Assembly (NCBI GenBank): GCA_023974075.1
Contig: CM043793.1
Span: 2,330,501 to 2,394,500 of the forward strand
Source: Chaenocephalus aceratus
Taxonomy: Eukaryota > Chordata > Actinopteri > Perciformes > Channichthyidae
Direction of reading: 5' to 3'
DNA length: 64,000 bases
How positions within the stretch are numbered: the first letter of the stretch is position 1; the number at the start of each line of letters is the position of its first letter. A program made the translations under genes and the position numbers. The notes under the pieces were generated by a model that was given only the letters and a program-made list of their open reading frames with translations, was not told where the DNA came from and made no database searches. Below, in pieces: positions 22,015 through 36,400 of the stretch.

Positions 22015-25000
22015 GTAAGTGCTCTAGCTCGGTCGGTTTAAACTGCTGCTGGGCAACACCTACCTTTAACGTTAATCAAAACTAAGCTAACCAGTTAGCT
22101 GTAACAGAAGACAATAGTCATTTGTTTGGGAGTTGTTGGCTAGCTAATGAGCCAAGGTTAGCTTTGTAGCAGAAGCTTAGCTAGCTAGAATGTGTGGTGC
22201 CGTTAATGTGTTCGTGAAACCTATTTCACTGGGTATTCTAGCCAGCTAACTCCTGTTTGCGTCAAGTAAACCATAACAACTAATAGCGCTGTTTCACGGA
22301 ACCAACCGTTAGCTGTCACTCCAGAGAAAGGAAGATCAAATGCCAGGTGAAGCTTGTTTGTTCACACCTGAGGACATTTCGTTCAGCAGTCGGCTTTAGA
22401 TGCTGCTGTTGTGATTGTTGACAAATATAAACATCCATGATCCATGAGTGTGCAATAGTAGTTTATAGATATTCATTTCGGTCTTTTTTTAGTAATGATT
22501 TCACCCAAAAAATATTACATTAAAAAACATTATGTACGTTTCCAAAGTACAATATTTACCTAACTTATGTCACAACAATACTTTTTAAGAGCAAACTAAA
22601 GACCCACCTTTTTAATTTGAATTTCTACTGAATTATATTTTATTCTTATTTTATTCTTTAATTGTATTCTTTTTTTTATCCCTTATTTTTATTATTTTAT
22701 TCCTGGTTTATGCGGTCCTGCGTGGGAATTACGTGTACTTTGTAATCACAAAGCTAAACCTTGTTATACCTTTGAAGAATGACACAGTATTGTTTTTATT
22801 TATTTTGATGTGTTTGGTTTGTAAAGCACTTTGAATTAACTTTGTGTATGATAGAGTGCTATACAGATACAGTTTGATTTGATATACCAGACAAGCAAGA
22901 TTCATCTTCCCGTCATCACATGGGGCCTTCAGAGGAGCGTTACTTTGCATTACCAGTCTCTCTTTATCAAAACCAAAACCTGTCCATCTCTGTCCGGTGT
23001 ATGAACAACAAACCTGCGAGTACTCTATATTCTCAGTAGGCCTTGCTCCTTTTGACGGGAGGTGTAACTAAAAGCCCTATGGAGCTTTTCTCCTCTGTTA
23101 CCCCTGTTATATACTTTTGTTTTGTACCAACAAACTCAAATAAAACAAGCAGTTGACTTAAAAGGTGTAGGCTTGTTATACTTCCTCTTTACTTGTCATA
23201 TTTATATCCACTTCCAACTTTTGGCTACACAAATTCAAACTGTAAACAAAGTGTTTTTTACAGAGTAATATTCATAGCACAAATGTATATCAGCTCTTTC
23301 TAATTTCCAACAACCTCTGATAGTGCAGTTAACATGAACTATATCACAAGTGTTTAAAGAGTCCAGGTAAATAAATAGGGCCTCGGTTGGCTGGCAGTAG
23401 TCCAATTGATGTAGAGACCTTCCAGCACTCTACTGTAGCATGAACGTTGGTATGTGTTTCCAATTGGCTCTTTGTATATATAAAGGTGTTCCCCCATACT
23501 TTCACAAAGTATATAATATATGAAACTAAGAGAGAGCTGCACAACTTAAACATATATCCTTATGGTGATTTGTTTTGCAGTACATTTTGATGTAATGTAG
23601 TACTTTTTTATGTACTGTCTTCATCTACAGAATGGACATTCCACTGCATTGTACACGCTCATAACGTTATATGAGACACTGGCTGTCATGGAACGCATCG
23701 TGGACATGACAGTAACTATGACTACATGTAGGCCTCTAGTTCACCGGCTAATACAACTCTTTAACTGGACTATTTCTCCTTAAGTGCGAAACGCATTCAG
23801 CTTCACATCCAAATAATCGAGAGCTGCAAGTAATGATGTTGTCTATCGCCTTTCTGAGCAATTCCCAAAAGTCCGATTGTGGATTTTGTTTCCTCTAGCT
23901 TTTGAATTCCTTCTATAAATGTCTTAACCAGTATGAAAACAGCGATGGAACGTTTTTTCTGCATCACCAACATAAGAAGAAACATTAGAGCGGTTATTAC
24001 ACACGGCATCTATTGCACGTCTGTCCGTCCTGGGAGAGGGATCCCTCCTCTGCTGCTCTCCCTGAGGTTTCTCCCATGTTCCCTTTAAACTGTGGTTTTC
24101 TCCGGAAGTGTTTCCTTGTACGATGTGAGGGTCTAAGGACAGAGGGTCTACGGACAGAGGGTCTGAGGACAGAGGGTGTCGTATTGTCATACTGATATTC
24201 TGTACACACTGTGAAGACAAATGTAACATTTGTGATATTGGGCTGTATGAATAAACATTGATGGATTGATTACGCCCTACTGTAACCATGCATCATGTTG
24301 GAGTAAACTGCTGGTAAAAGATATTGGATCAGATTGGACAGGAAGTGAGATTGCTTCCCACAGATGAATAGTTAATGTTTCTGCCTCTCCTCTCGCCGCA
24401 GCAAGGCCGAGGCCGGGCCAAAGTGACTCATGCGGTGGTGGTGATCTTCCTGGAGTTCTTCGCATGGGGGCTGCTGACCACACCCATGCTGACCGTGAGT
24501 AAACGCATTGCAAACAACAACAAACCACAACAAAACTTCAGCATCCAGTTTCATTGTTAGTCCAGTGAGCTGGATGTTTGCCAGACGAGCTTACGGCTTG
24601 GCAAGCTAACTTTTCTAATAGTTTTGAATTGGACTGATAGCCAACCTGACACAAATTAAAATGTAATACTTTTTAAATCGCCTATGACTCATTAAAACAA
24701 ACTACCAACACAGCAGTTAAGCTTGTCTACTGGTTTTGGTTCAGAAATACGACAATTCTGTCTCTCCTAGCACTTTCATGACTTTTGCTACTACAAATAA
24801 TACTTTAGAAAGGGCCCCGTTGGGCATGAACATGTCACAAAGTGATATATGAATCTGTTTTAAGTTTGTCACCCACAGCTGCTCTATTTTACACGAGCAT
24901 TGTGCGCTAGCATGGCTAAAATCAAATTCTTAAATTGGCAACAACATCTTTGCTTCAGCTCCTCACTATGTAGTACATGTTGATGGCACAATGTAATGGC

Positions 25001-28000
25001 TGTAGAGTAATGACAGCTACCGAGGTCCCATAAGCCTGGCTTTACAATGAGGTTCTGTCCAACCAGGTCCAGGTCTCAAAATAAAAGGCCTAGACATATA
25101 AAATGCCTCTTAGCCAACCAGAGAGCACTTGGCTAAGAGTCAAAGGTGGTAGCCATGTTGATGATGATATATATGAGTAGATTGATCTTATTGTTCATAT
25201 GAAAATCTGACATGTTACAATGTGACTGTTCAGTTATTGTGGAAGCAAATGCTTTGTTTGTTGATAGCTCTAAAGGAAATTCAGCGTCCAGTTGTCTTTC
25301 GGGACAAAGCACCAACTTCAAAAGCGCTAGTGGAGGAAAAGTTGAAAAGCTGCTTGTTCTTCCTTCCGCTTCAACAGGCTTTAACAAAAGCTGTCTGTTT
25401 TGTAATCTAATTAGTGGGTGGGTCGGTCAAAAAGTGCACGTGCGTGTCAAAAGTTACAGACGGTTGATTTTCTAAATAGAAAGTGAAATGCTAAATAGTC
25501 TAGTAATTGCTGGATAGGATTTTTCATTGGTTGCTTTAGCGATTGGGTTTTATGATTTCCAGAATCAGATTATCAGTATTATGTTTACAAAAGATATGAA
25601 CAGGACATTGGTGTTTCTGTTTCAGGTCCTCCGTGAGACGTTTCCTCAGCACACCTTCCTCATGAACGGCCTGGTTCACGGTGTGAAGGTAAGACCTCTC
25701 AGACACAATCACATTAACCTCTGGAGGATTGTAGAAGCAAATACTAACACGGAGATAGTGATCAGGAGTGGAGTGCACCAGCTGGGCGTAAGCTGGGCCT
25801 AACTCTACGTCAGACGAAGAACCGAAGGTTAAGACCAAACTAAAGTTATGACTAGTGCACCACTTAGACCTTAAGCCCTGTATGCGTTGGGCCTTGGGTG
25901 TAACTTTTACGCCTAGTACTGGAGCAGGCGTAAATCAGAAAGACAGGCTAGTATCCATAGTAAACGTAAAACAGGCAAGAGGGAAAATAAGCTATGGCAG
26001 TGCGTCTTGTTTACATGTTGTAACAACGAAAGGGCATTAAGAAGAGAGAGAGTCGTCCGTGATGGAACAAACCCACTGGACATCTATTCAGTGAGCTGAT
26101 AGAGAGGCTTCGTTTCAGCAGACGAGCCCTTTTGATTGAATCGAGGAGATCTCCCCTCAGCAACAGAACGGATCAGACAGAAACGCTGCGCTCTCCCCAA
26201 CCTTGCAGGCGCTGATTGCGCTCAGATTCTACTTTAATACTGTGGGAGACGTGATTAATGTTCATCGCACAACTGCATGTCGGGCGATTAGACACGTTTC
26301 CTTGGCTCTCCATCGCCGCCTTAGGAATTATATTCACTTCCCAACACAAGAAGAAGCAGCGAAATGCTCCTGGCATCCGTGAAGATATCGGTGGACGACT
26401 TAACCTCAATCAACACAATAAACAACATAGCCCTGTATATTTGTACTATGAACGCTGGGTTTTTTGCAATTGCATTTCAATAAGCTCCCATTGTGACCAC
26501 ATATTTTCAATCAGAGGCCGTTTATAGCCTATTTTTATTCAAAACACACACGAGAACATTAGATAACAACATTTGGAGAACTATTAACATGACATTGAGA
26601 TCAAAACAAGTACACAACAAATATAATTAGAGAATGGTGAATGACAATTGTCTTCTTCAAGTGATTCTTTGATGATCTTAAGAATTATAATTTTGAGTCT
26701 TGATTTCTCCAGCTCAATGTTGTCGTGTGCGGTCTCCACCTCCACACGAACGATCTCTTTCTCCACCAGTCCACGCTGGAGCTCTGTAAAATCCCTCTTT
26801 GTTTTTCTCTTCTTTTGGTTTCTGTTATCCATCACTTCGCTATCCAAGTCTTAGCTTGCTCTGAATGGAGGAGTTTGAGTGTTAAATTATGTAGACGTGT
26901 GTTGCTTGGCAACAATTACTGTTTCGCGTGTATTCACATGCAGCTTAAGACCAGGCGCATCTTAAGACCAGGCGCATCTTAAGACCAGGCGCATCTTAAG
27001 ACCAGGCGCATCTTAAGACCAGGCGCATCTTAAGACCAGGCGCATCTTAAGACCAGGCGCAGCTTAAGACCAGGCGCATCTTAAGACCAGGCGCATCTTA
27101 AGACCAGGCGCATCTTAAGACCAGGCGCAGCTTAAGACCAGGCGCAGCTTAAGACCAGGCGCAGCTTAAGACCAGGCGCATCTTAAGACCAGGCGCGGCT
27201 TAAGACCAGGCGCGCCCCAGCGGTTAAGACCACGGCGCGGTTTTAAGACAGCGCGGGTTTTAAGACCAGGCGCGGCTTAAGACCAGGCGCGGTTTAAGAC
27301 CAGGCGCGGCTTAAGACCAGGCGCGGCTTAAGACCAGGCGCGGCTTAAGACCAGGCGCATCTTAAGACCAGGCGCATCTTAAGACCAGGCGCAGCTACGA
27401 CCGAGATAGTCAGGCTTGGTACACTCGGTGTAAATTCGAATCACTAAATCGGACGTAGCTAAGCCCGACGTTGGAGTTGAGACCTCTTTTTTTTTTTACG
27501 CCCAGCTGGTGCACTCCACTCCTGTAATTCTGTCTTCTATTTGTATGTAAACAACAAAATGGAACTTTGAAATAATAGAAACGGAGCTGCTAACACAGTT
27601 ATGGCAGGGATACTTTTGTCTTCAGATTCTGATACCTCCACTCTGAACCTGACACTGATCTGATACCAGAGATCTTTTGTTCCAACATTTAAAATCTGTA
27701 ACCCTCAAGGTGTGGCTCCATTGTTGTGTAAGGGATGCAACGGTGCTAGAAACTGCAGCCACCTGTGCCTAAAGGAATGAAAGTAATGAAAGTGGAAGAA
27801 ACCCAGCCTCTTAAATATGTCAGTATCGTAATCAAGGCATGTTACGTCCCATCTGACATGTACTCTGTCTCCCCATTCCTTTCGTCTCTGCACTGTTGGC
27901 AATAGAGTGGAGCAGTGACTGTCTTTTTCTAGGCCGACCAGGAAGTTAGCATCCCATGGGCTCCCTCAACAATAGGCAATGGGATGTTTTTCATGGGGTT

Positions 28001-31000
28001 TAGGGCATACTGCAGAAAGTAAGCTTTGTGCCAACACGCATGATACTTTATACGTTTTCTCAGTGTGATCATTTCCAAATATTAACACCAGTAAATGCAA
28101 TCGCAGAAATAAAAAGCCAAAGCAATGCTTTTAACACACCAACCTCATCGTCCCACGGGTGCCCGTCACCACTGCTAAGCTAAAGACAGAGCTGTGTGGG
28201 CGTGATGACGTCATTTTTATGGCGCATTTCCACTACCGGGCCACGCTCGGTATGGCTAGGCCTCCTTAGGCCATGGTAGGATTGGCTCACTTTATGCTGC
28301 GCTTCCATTACAGTTTAGGAACTGGGGTAGTAACTATAGTAACGCCGTGTAGGCGGAGCCGTGACGTCATCTTCAATGAGCACCACAGAAAAACAACACA
28401 GCCGTTAGCTCTTAGCACTCAGAGCTCACAGCTCCTCATATCTGTTCAGAAACTAGACAAGAGTTAAACAAGTGCAAACCACAGACGGCCTGTGTCATGG
28501 GCGAATACAGTCGCTGGTTTATTTATGTCTGTAGGCCGTTGTTGTGAGTGTGGACGGTCGGAGCATATACAACGTTAGCTTAGCCAAGCTCCATTCAGAA
28601 AACACACATTTTAAAAGGTGTTTCTCTGCCGTCTGTCTGCAGACTTGTCAAAGCATTAATTCATGGTTTTTACTAACCGGTATCAGTATGTTGTTACTTC
28701 AGCATCATTTAGAAACGTGTATTACAATTAAATCACGGTCAAATATGTTCATCTTGTTGTAGTTGTAGCCCCCTTGCCAGCGATTCTCTCTAGTTTAGCA
28801 TACTCAGCCCGACTCAGCCTGGTTGTTTGCCCGGAAAGAACTTCGATTTTATGGGGCCAGAAAAACTGTGAAATAGTACCACCCGCTAGCCGGTACTACG
28901 CCAAGTGGAAACGCAACCAAAAACGGGCCGGGCACGGCTCGCTCAAAGCGAGCTCCGCGCTGTAGTGGAAATACGACATTAGCAAACTGGTTTTATGACA
29001 CATAGAAGCGTCAGACATTCACCAGTGAGGTATTTACCCACCTATCATAAAACAAAAGGTACACATGTCCTCTGCTTGGGTTAACCACATACCTTATTTA
29101 AGACTTCTACACATAAACACACTCAAAAAAACATCGACTGCGAGAGGAGGGAACCCGAAATGCGAACTCATTCCATGGGCAAGGGACTCATTCCTGCACA
29201 ACGCTATAGGACAAAAGATCCTAACTAGCATTTTCCTTAACACCAATGTTCTCTACTGGTGTTCCTGCAAAGGGCTCCTGTCGTTCCTGTCGGCTCCTCT
29301 GATGGTGCACTGTCAGACATCTGGGGCAGGAAGTCCTTCCTCCTCATGACAGTCTTCTTCACCTGCGCCCCCATCCCCTTCATGAGGATCAGCCCCTGGT
29401 AAGACCATCTTTGTCTGTTGGGTGATGGTTTCTGGATGACTGAAACCCGTTTGAGTTCCTCCCAGCTTCTTCAAGGCAACTGTTGTAGTTTTAATTGTTT
29501 TCTGTCCAAGAAAGTCTCTGGGTATGTTGTAAGCAGCAGCCGGTGTGATGCAGTGGGGGAGGGGTAAGCAATGTTTTTGGGTCAAAGCTGTTTTTGGTGC
29601 ACATTATGACACAGAGTCCCAACTGGCATTGCAGGGTTCTGTGTTTGACGTATTCCTGTCCCTCACTTAGAAAGAACCACAACAGAAGAGGAACAGCTGG
29701 TTCTGGAATATGAAATGAGGAGTTATTTACCTCAGCGTTACGTTAATAAACAAAAACTAAGTTGAAAAAGGATTTTAAAGAGATGTTGTTGTTAAATGTT
29801 TTTTATCGTGTGGATTCTAGTTCTGCAGTGTTTGTTCTTGGACTAAAAAGTTGTGACTTGAATATAATGGTGGTTTTGAACTAATGAAAGTAATGGTTGG
29901 TCAGTGCCCTGTTCTCAGTAGAGGCTGTTGGATTTGGAACAGTCACATGCTGTTCATGTGAGCAGCTGAGGTTCAGCATGTCGGCTGCAGAGCGACGGCA
30001 AACATTCTCAGCTAGAAAGCACTCTTTAATCTGGTCTCACAGCCCCCCTTCAGTCTTCATGTGTTCTTCATGGAAAGTGCACAGTCGCTGTATTCATCCA
30101 TGAAACACGAGCGAAGTGAAGCATCACTCTGAAACACACATTGTACAACATATAAAACACAGCATTAAAAAAAAAAAACAACATCATTTATATATATTAT
30201 CTTTTTATCCTCAGACAATAAATCTGTTTTTGTTTCAGTTGACGGTGAAAAATGCTTCTGAAATCTCTTTGCTTTGACACTAGTCCTGTAGTCCTGTAGT
30301 CGTACTGTGCTCCAGCAGCAAAGTGCAACTCATATCAAATCCCTTCATTAAGCCGAGACTCTCAAGCTGGTTTGGTCTCGGTTGTTGATGCCATGAGGGC
30401 ACCAGTTGAGTCATGATACCCACACACGGGGATTTGACATGCACCAAAACCTATAACACTCAAGTAAAGGGACAACTCCGACAATAAGGATAAGAGGGCC
30501 CTTTCAATTAGTTGCTCTTTGAATAGGTCGGAATGTGTGCCTTTGTGATATTCTGTGGCTTGCCCGACTCTCTGCGGAGTAGTAAGCATAATAACGCTAC
30601 ATTATGGCTTGTCATCTGCTTTGTCCACAAGTCATAGACGGCTGTCTTTGCAGCTCTAAATGACCGTCTCTCAATAATACGGTGCTGTGCATCAATTGCT
30701 AAACAAAATGTGAGAAGAGAAAAGAGTGTTTGATTATAGAGATACAGAAACACATCACTTTAAAATGTGTACAGCTTGTTTTTACACCTAGCTACACAAA
30801 TTGAAAACTGAGAATCTGTGGCTCTGCACCGGAATATTCTACTTTGAACTATCGGGTATTTAAGATGATTACAGACGCCTCGAAATCAGAGATGCATTGA
30901 ATAACAGAATTGAGACATTGTGAGTTGTGCTGCTTTGCAAAGTGTTGTGACTGTGCTGTGTCTCTGTGTGCAGGTGGTATTTCGCTCTGATATCGGTCTC

Positions 31001-33021
31001 CGGGATCTTCGCAGTGACATTCTCAGTGATCTTCGCCTACGTAGCCGACATCACCGAGGAGCACGAGAGAAGCACGGCTTACGGACTGGTAACTACAGCT
31101 GCAGATTGAATCACTCTGACTGTGACAGGAAGTGGGTTTGACTTCACTAAACACGTCGACAGAGCAACTACCACCAAGGACACAGCACGTCACTTGGTCA
31201 CAGCTCTAGGATGAAGCTACCTCTCAGCGCTAACACCTGTCCTGAATGTTCTTAAGCGTGCGGAGGATGGAGGAGCAGCACTCAGATTACTGTAGTGGCT
31301 CCTTGTGGGTACACAATGGAGGTCTGCAGAGAACCAGGTCACAGGAAGTGCAAGATCAGATGTGCTCTCTCTTGAGTTGTCTTTGTTTATAGCATTGAGG
31401 TTTAGGACCAATAGTGATCGAGCCGAGAGACTAAAGCAGTGCATTCTGGTCCCTGCCCCCTGCTGTGCTTGCTGTTTTATGATGCTGCTTAAAAAATGTG
31501 GTTCTAAACGAGTAATGGTTTTTGACTGACGAAGTGGTTGACACACGAAGGTTCAGCCGCTTCTGTCTCTGCTCTCCGGTACACAGAGCTGTGGGTGTTT
31601 TGTGGGGCACCGAGACATTGGAAGGAGTGACTGTAAGCTTTTGCAGCTGCGCTCATAACATAAATATAGGGGACAGATCTAAAAGCTATGATTAGCCTTG
31701 CACTAAAATGATCAATTTCTCCTCGTATTTACAAAGACTGATATTAACAGCCGCAATGGAAGCTGTGAGTGGTTGTTCCTCGTCACCTGACGTGCACGTT
31801 CTGCGTTCTGAAGGCTGACTTACTTCTAACCACCGACTCAGCCCTGCTCCCTGGTCAGTCCTGAAGATAGGCGGGTTGGAACTCTTCCAGTGTGCAGAAG
31901 AGAGTGGTCCTACCTAGCCTCTGACATGTCTCGTGAAAATGCATATTCCATAATGCCCCCAAGACCACTGCCGTTTTAAATAACTTACATTTCCCTTATT
32001 TTCCAACTGTAGTCATAATGTTCCCATGGTGTACCATCACAGTTCTGAGTTTGCAAAACTTTCATTAAAAAATGCTACATTTGAAATGTAGATTATAAAA
32101 AGTGAACATGCTGTGTCATGACCTTTTATTAAATTCTGAATATTGTCATCTCCTGAAAGAATGAGGTGTTGTGTATCGCACAATAATGCCGAATGATGGT
32201 TGGAGCATGGTCGTGTGGTTTCACTCGCATTATGACGAAGTGATAAAATACACGTTTGAGCAGTTTTTTTATTCTAATGCATTTGTTTTGTTTTATATTT
32301 GTAGACACAGTTAAAGACCCGCAGCCCCAGTAACGTCTATATGTTTCTCTCTCTGCGTCTCATCAGGTCTCTGCAACCTTCGCGGCCAGTTTAGTGACGA
32401 GCCAGCCATCGGGGCCTACCTGTCGGCGCAGTACGGGGACAGCCTGGTGGTGCTGCTGGCCACGGTGATCGCTGTGCTGGACATCGCCTTTGTGTTCTTC
32501 GTGGTCCCCGAGTCGCTGCCAGACAAGATGAGGCTGACGTCCTGGGGCTTCCCCATCTCATGGGAGCAGGCCGACCCGTTTGCTGTGAGTTTACAAGGGC
32601 TGAAAACAACACACTGTGACAAAGGGGGGGTCAAAGGTCACAGGTCACATGTAGTGTGTTCTCACCAGCTGACCCCATGACACAGCAGATCAGAGGAGGC
32701 ACAACATCAAAGCACGTTGTTCCTTGTTGACCAGTAGTCGTCAGTTCAAGCGATTAATTGACCTATTATTTATATTAATATCTTAAACTTTAATGATAAA
32801 TTGTATTTCTAAATGTTTTCGCCTCACAAAATGTTTTCAGCCCCCGGATGTTTGTTTTTAAAAAAAAATCAATCTCTGGACTAAGACTTTTAGCAGACTA
32901 CCGTTTGGTCGACGAACAGGGCATCCCTAATGTTTATAACGGTGTAAATGCTTGTTGACCTGTAGCAGCTTAACGGTAAAGCCTTAAACGCTGCTTGGGT
33001 GAAGTATTGACGGGTTCTTTG

Positions 33022-33060
<39 letters not shown>

Positions 33061-33237
33061 CAGCTCGACTGATACGTTGTAGTGAGCGCTGATTGTTCTC
33101 TGTGTGCAGTCCCTGCGCCGTGTGGGGAAAGACAGCACGGTGCTGCTGATCTGCGTCACAGTGTTCCTGTCCTACCTGCCCGAGGCCGGCCAGTACTCCA
33201 GCTTCTTCCTCTACCTGAAACAGGTCTCACACACAAA

Positions 33238-33294
<57 letters not shown>

Positions 33295-33338
33295 ACAACA
33301 CACACACACACCACACACACACACACACATCACACACA

Positions 33339-33427
<89 letters not shown>

Positions 33428-33442
33428 ACACACACACACACA

Positions 33443-33488
<46 letters not shown>

Positions 33489-36400
33489 CACACACACACA
33501 CACACACACACCACACACACAACACACCACACACACACACACAACACGAGAGACAAAAGTGGGTCGACGGCTGCATCAGTGTTTGCTGTGGTGAGCAGAA
33601 GGACTCATCACGGTAACCTGAGCATAATAAACGACGCAGACCTAGATGTGCGTTGGTGGGATGATGAAGGACAACTTCTTAAACCATTTTAACCTGAAAT
33701 GTGGTGCTCACAATTTGAAAAAAATATAGCAAATGCGATTGAATTTACAATATATGAAGCCATTTTTAATAAATGTTACATTATTATTATTCTTTGTTTC
33801 ATTGAAAGAGATATTAAAATATAAATATTGCATCTCCTGATTTGTATACCGCACCTGTCGAGGTTCTTTATTGTCAGACTAACATGGCTCCAGAGTAATT
33901 ATGTTATGCAACACATTAACACGGATAAGCAGACAATATGTCCATGTTACGAGTTCAATCAAATATAGATGTGGTGTTCACCCTGACCTCATAGCCATCC
34001 AGGACCCCGGGCCGAGTGGCAGTATTTGTTCATCAGAATAAATACTTTCCCTCACGGTCACTGCTATGGGCCACAGGCTCAGCTAATACCACCCTCACAT
34101 CAAGCCAATCAAAATGACCTCAGCCAGAAAGCAGCAGGGACTGTCTCTAAGAGCAATACGTATTCGGATCAACTGACAGCTGTTAGTCCTCTCTCTGCCC
34201 GATGAACACGATTCACCCACAGATCTGCATTAGCACGGCACCACCTCCATCCAGTCACCATTTCAGATGTTCTGCGTGCATTAACAGGCCCTCTTTTCTA
34301 TAAAGGAAATGAGGAACAAAGATGTATAATGGGCGACACGCAGCTCAGTTTTGTCTTTTTCTATCAGAAGCACTTTTTTTCAGGAGATCTTGCTTTTTTG
34401 TTGTTTTAAACAAATGTATATTTATAGGCCACCGATGCCTTTTATAGTAGAGGCAGAATCTAAATGGGGGATGACACGTGGGTAAATGATCCCGGGCCAG
34501 ATTGGTACCCTGGTCTTCCGCTTGGCAGCCGGAACATGGGCCCAAGATATTGTTTTCTTTACTTGAAGTATAGCTATTTGTTTATGTTAGAAGTTCCGTG
34601 CTGAAAGTGTCCAACTCCTTCTGTAAGTCATGCGGGTCTGTGTGATAAACAATGCATTTGTCAATAAACAATAGCTGACTAACCACTGATGGATCAATGT
34701 AGGTTCAGTGTTTCAACGTTTACTTCTTTCTGTTTTTAACTTTTACAAATAACACAATAAGTCCTTACGTATGACCTATTGGTGAATAAACCCTCGTCTG
34801 TCACACATTTGAAATGTACATCTACCCAAAGCCCGCCACAATGTATTAAGAATCCAACTATTGTTCATCCTGTTTTATGTTTGATAATAATCACATTTTC
34901 TTATATGTTGTGTTCTGCTCGGTGTATTACACATTTACTTTTTATTTCAAAACTCTTCCTCAACTGAACTCTTTGACTCGTCTTATGGTTTGCATTTCTG
35001 CCTTTGTTCTAATCTTTTGGTCAGCTTGCAAATTCCTCCATGTTCGTACCGAGTTGCTCCATAACGACTTCTCGACGCATTTCATTTTGTCCTTTATACA
35101 CGAATCGTGCCGCAGTCCCCCAAGTCTCTACATTCCAAAGCCTGTGAATATCCTTGATGTTCCCCTCGATGGATACATTATGTCCGTGTGTGTTCACTGA
35201 GGGTCCTTCACTGACGGAATGTTAATTATTGACTCGCTGTACGGTGTGTTGCTCTCTGTTTCAGGTGATTGAGTTTTCTCCTGCAGCAATCGCTGCCTTC
35301 ATCGCCATGGTGGGGATCCTCTCTATCGTCGCTCAGGTACACAAACCCCCAGCTGATATCATCATGGAGGATTGGTACAGAATCCGTCCTCACTGTCTGT
35401 CCAAAACTAAATGGACAAAGTAGAAACAACCTTCCTCCCAAGTGCCACAGAAGTGAAACTCTTCACGCCGAGTTGGTTTAATGGACGTTGAGAAACCAGT
35501 GGTGGAAGAAGCGTTCAGATCTTTTCAGTACAAGAACTAATGCCACACTTTGTAAATACTCTGATACTAAATGTAGTAAAGTAAAAAGTACTATATTTCC
35601 CTATCAATTATAGGGGAGTAAAAGTATTTAGTGTCATGAAAAGAAAATACTTACAAGTACCTCAAACGTGCACTTAAGTACTGTACTTGAGTAAATGTGC
35701 TTAGCTTTCCACCACGGTTCAGAAAAGATTAAAAACACATTTTAATCCTCCACATTTTTTTATTACAGCAGCATGTAAATAAAGCATTCCACGTCGCCGG
35801 TCAGAAGTCCAATAAATATGACGTGCAAAAATATACATACCGATGGATGTTAGTTCTAGGGTTAAATATGGATACTTGTGTTGTTTGTTCAATCACTGCT
35901 TTTATGTAGATCTGATCGGCTTTAATTGGATGAATTAGACTTTTATGGAGACGCCCGAACTCTCCCAAGTCTCAATAGTGAACACAGGAAGTGATTTACA
36001 CAGGAGCTATGGTGCTGTACCTGACCTAAGAAAACATGGATTTAATTATCTTTAAGATGTTTTAACATATCAGAACATATGTGTTACTGATTTACATAAA
36101 TAATATTAAGATTGTTTGAGACTTCATTCATCACGTACCATCATCTCTCTCTCTCTCCTGTTGTGCGTCAGACTCTCTTCCTTAGTGTTCTGATGAGGAC
36201 CATTGGTAATAAGAACACAGTTCTTCTGGGTCTGGGCTTCCAGCTCTTCCAGCTGGCCTGGTACGGCTTCGGCTCCGAGCCATGGTGAGTACAGCCACTG
36301 AGTGCATTACCTCAGGTTACACGGCTTGGGTTAATACTAAGTGCTTGGTCAAGTTTGAACATTGAACCTCGGTCTGCTCGTTTTAGCCAGCGAGCTCTAC

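Larger units (their letters stand above)
22015..24401 (+). other. mfsd14b intron 1 (holds two retroelement tails)
   Basis: GTAAGT to GCCGCAG. Besides the LINE tails at 22.59-22.89 and 24.0-24.27 kb it appears unique. Confidence 0.6.
25763..27524 (+). mobile_element. PIF/Harbinger element relic in mfsd14b intron 3
   Basis: Perfect 29-bp inverted ends (CAGGAGTGGAGTGCACCAGC...). Near 26210-26350 the plus strand encodes a transposase fragment: QALIALRFYFNTVGDVINV then HRTTACRAIRHVSLALHRRL and NYIHFP, the helix-turn-helix part of HARBI1-like proteins; the catalytic part is deleted. On the minus strand 26584-26847 encodes KKRKTKRDFTELQRGLVEKE..., resembling the coiled tail of the Harbinger accessory (Myb-like) protein. 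Flanks (GAT / TAA) do not form a clean 3-bp duplication. Confidence 0.8.

Noticed and set aside
33082..33616. His/Thr and Val/Cys repeat proteins
   Set aside because: (CA)n microsatellite; only the first 114 bases after 33110 are real coding sequence. Same for 37.1-37.9 kb.
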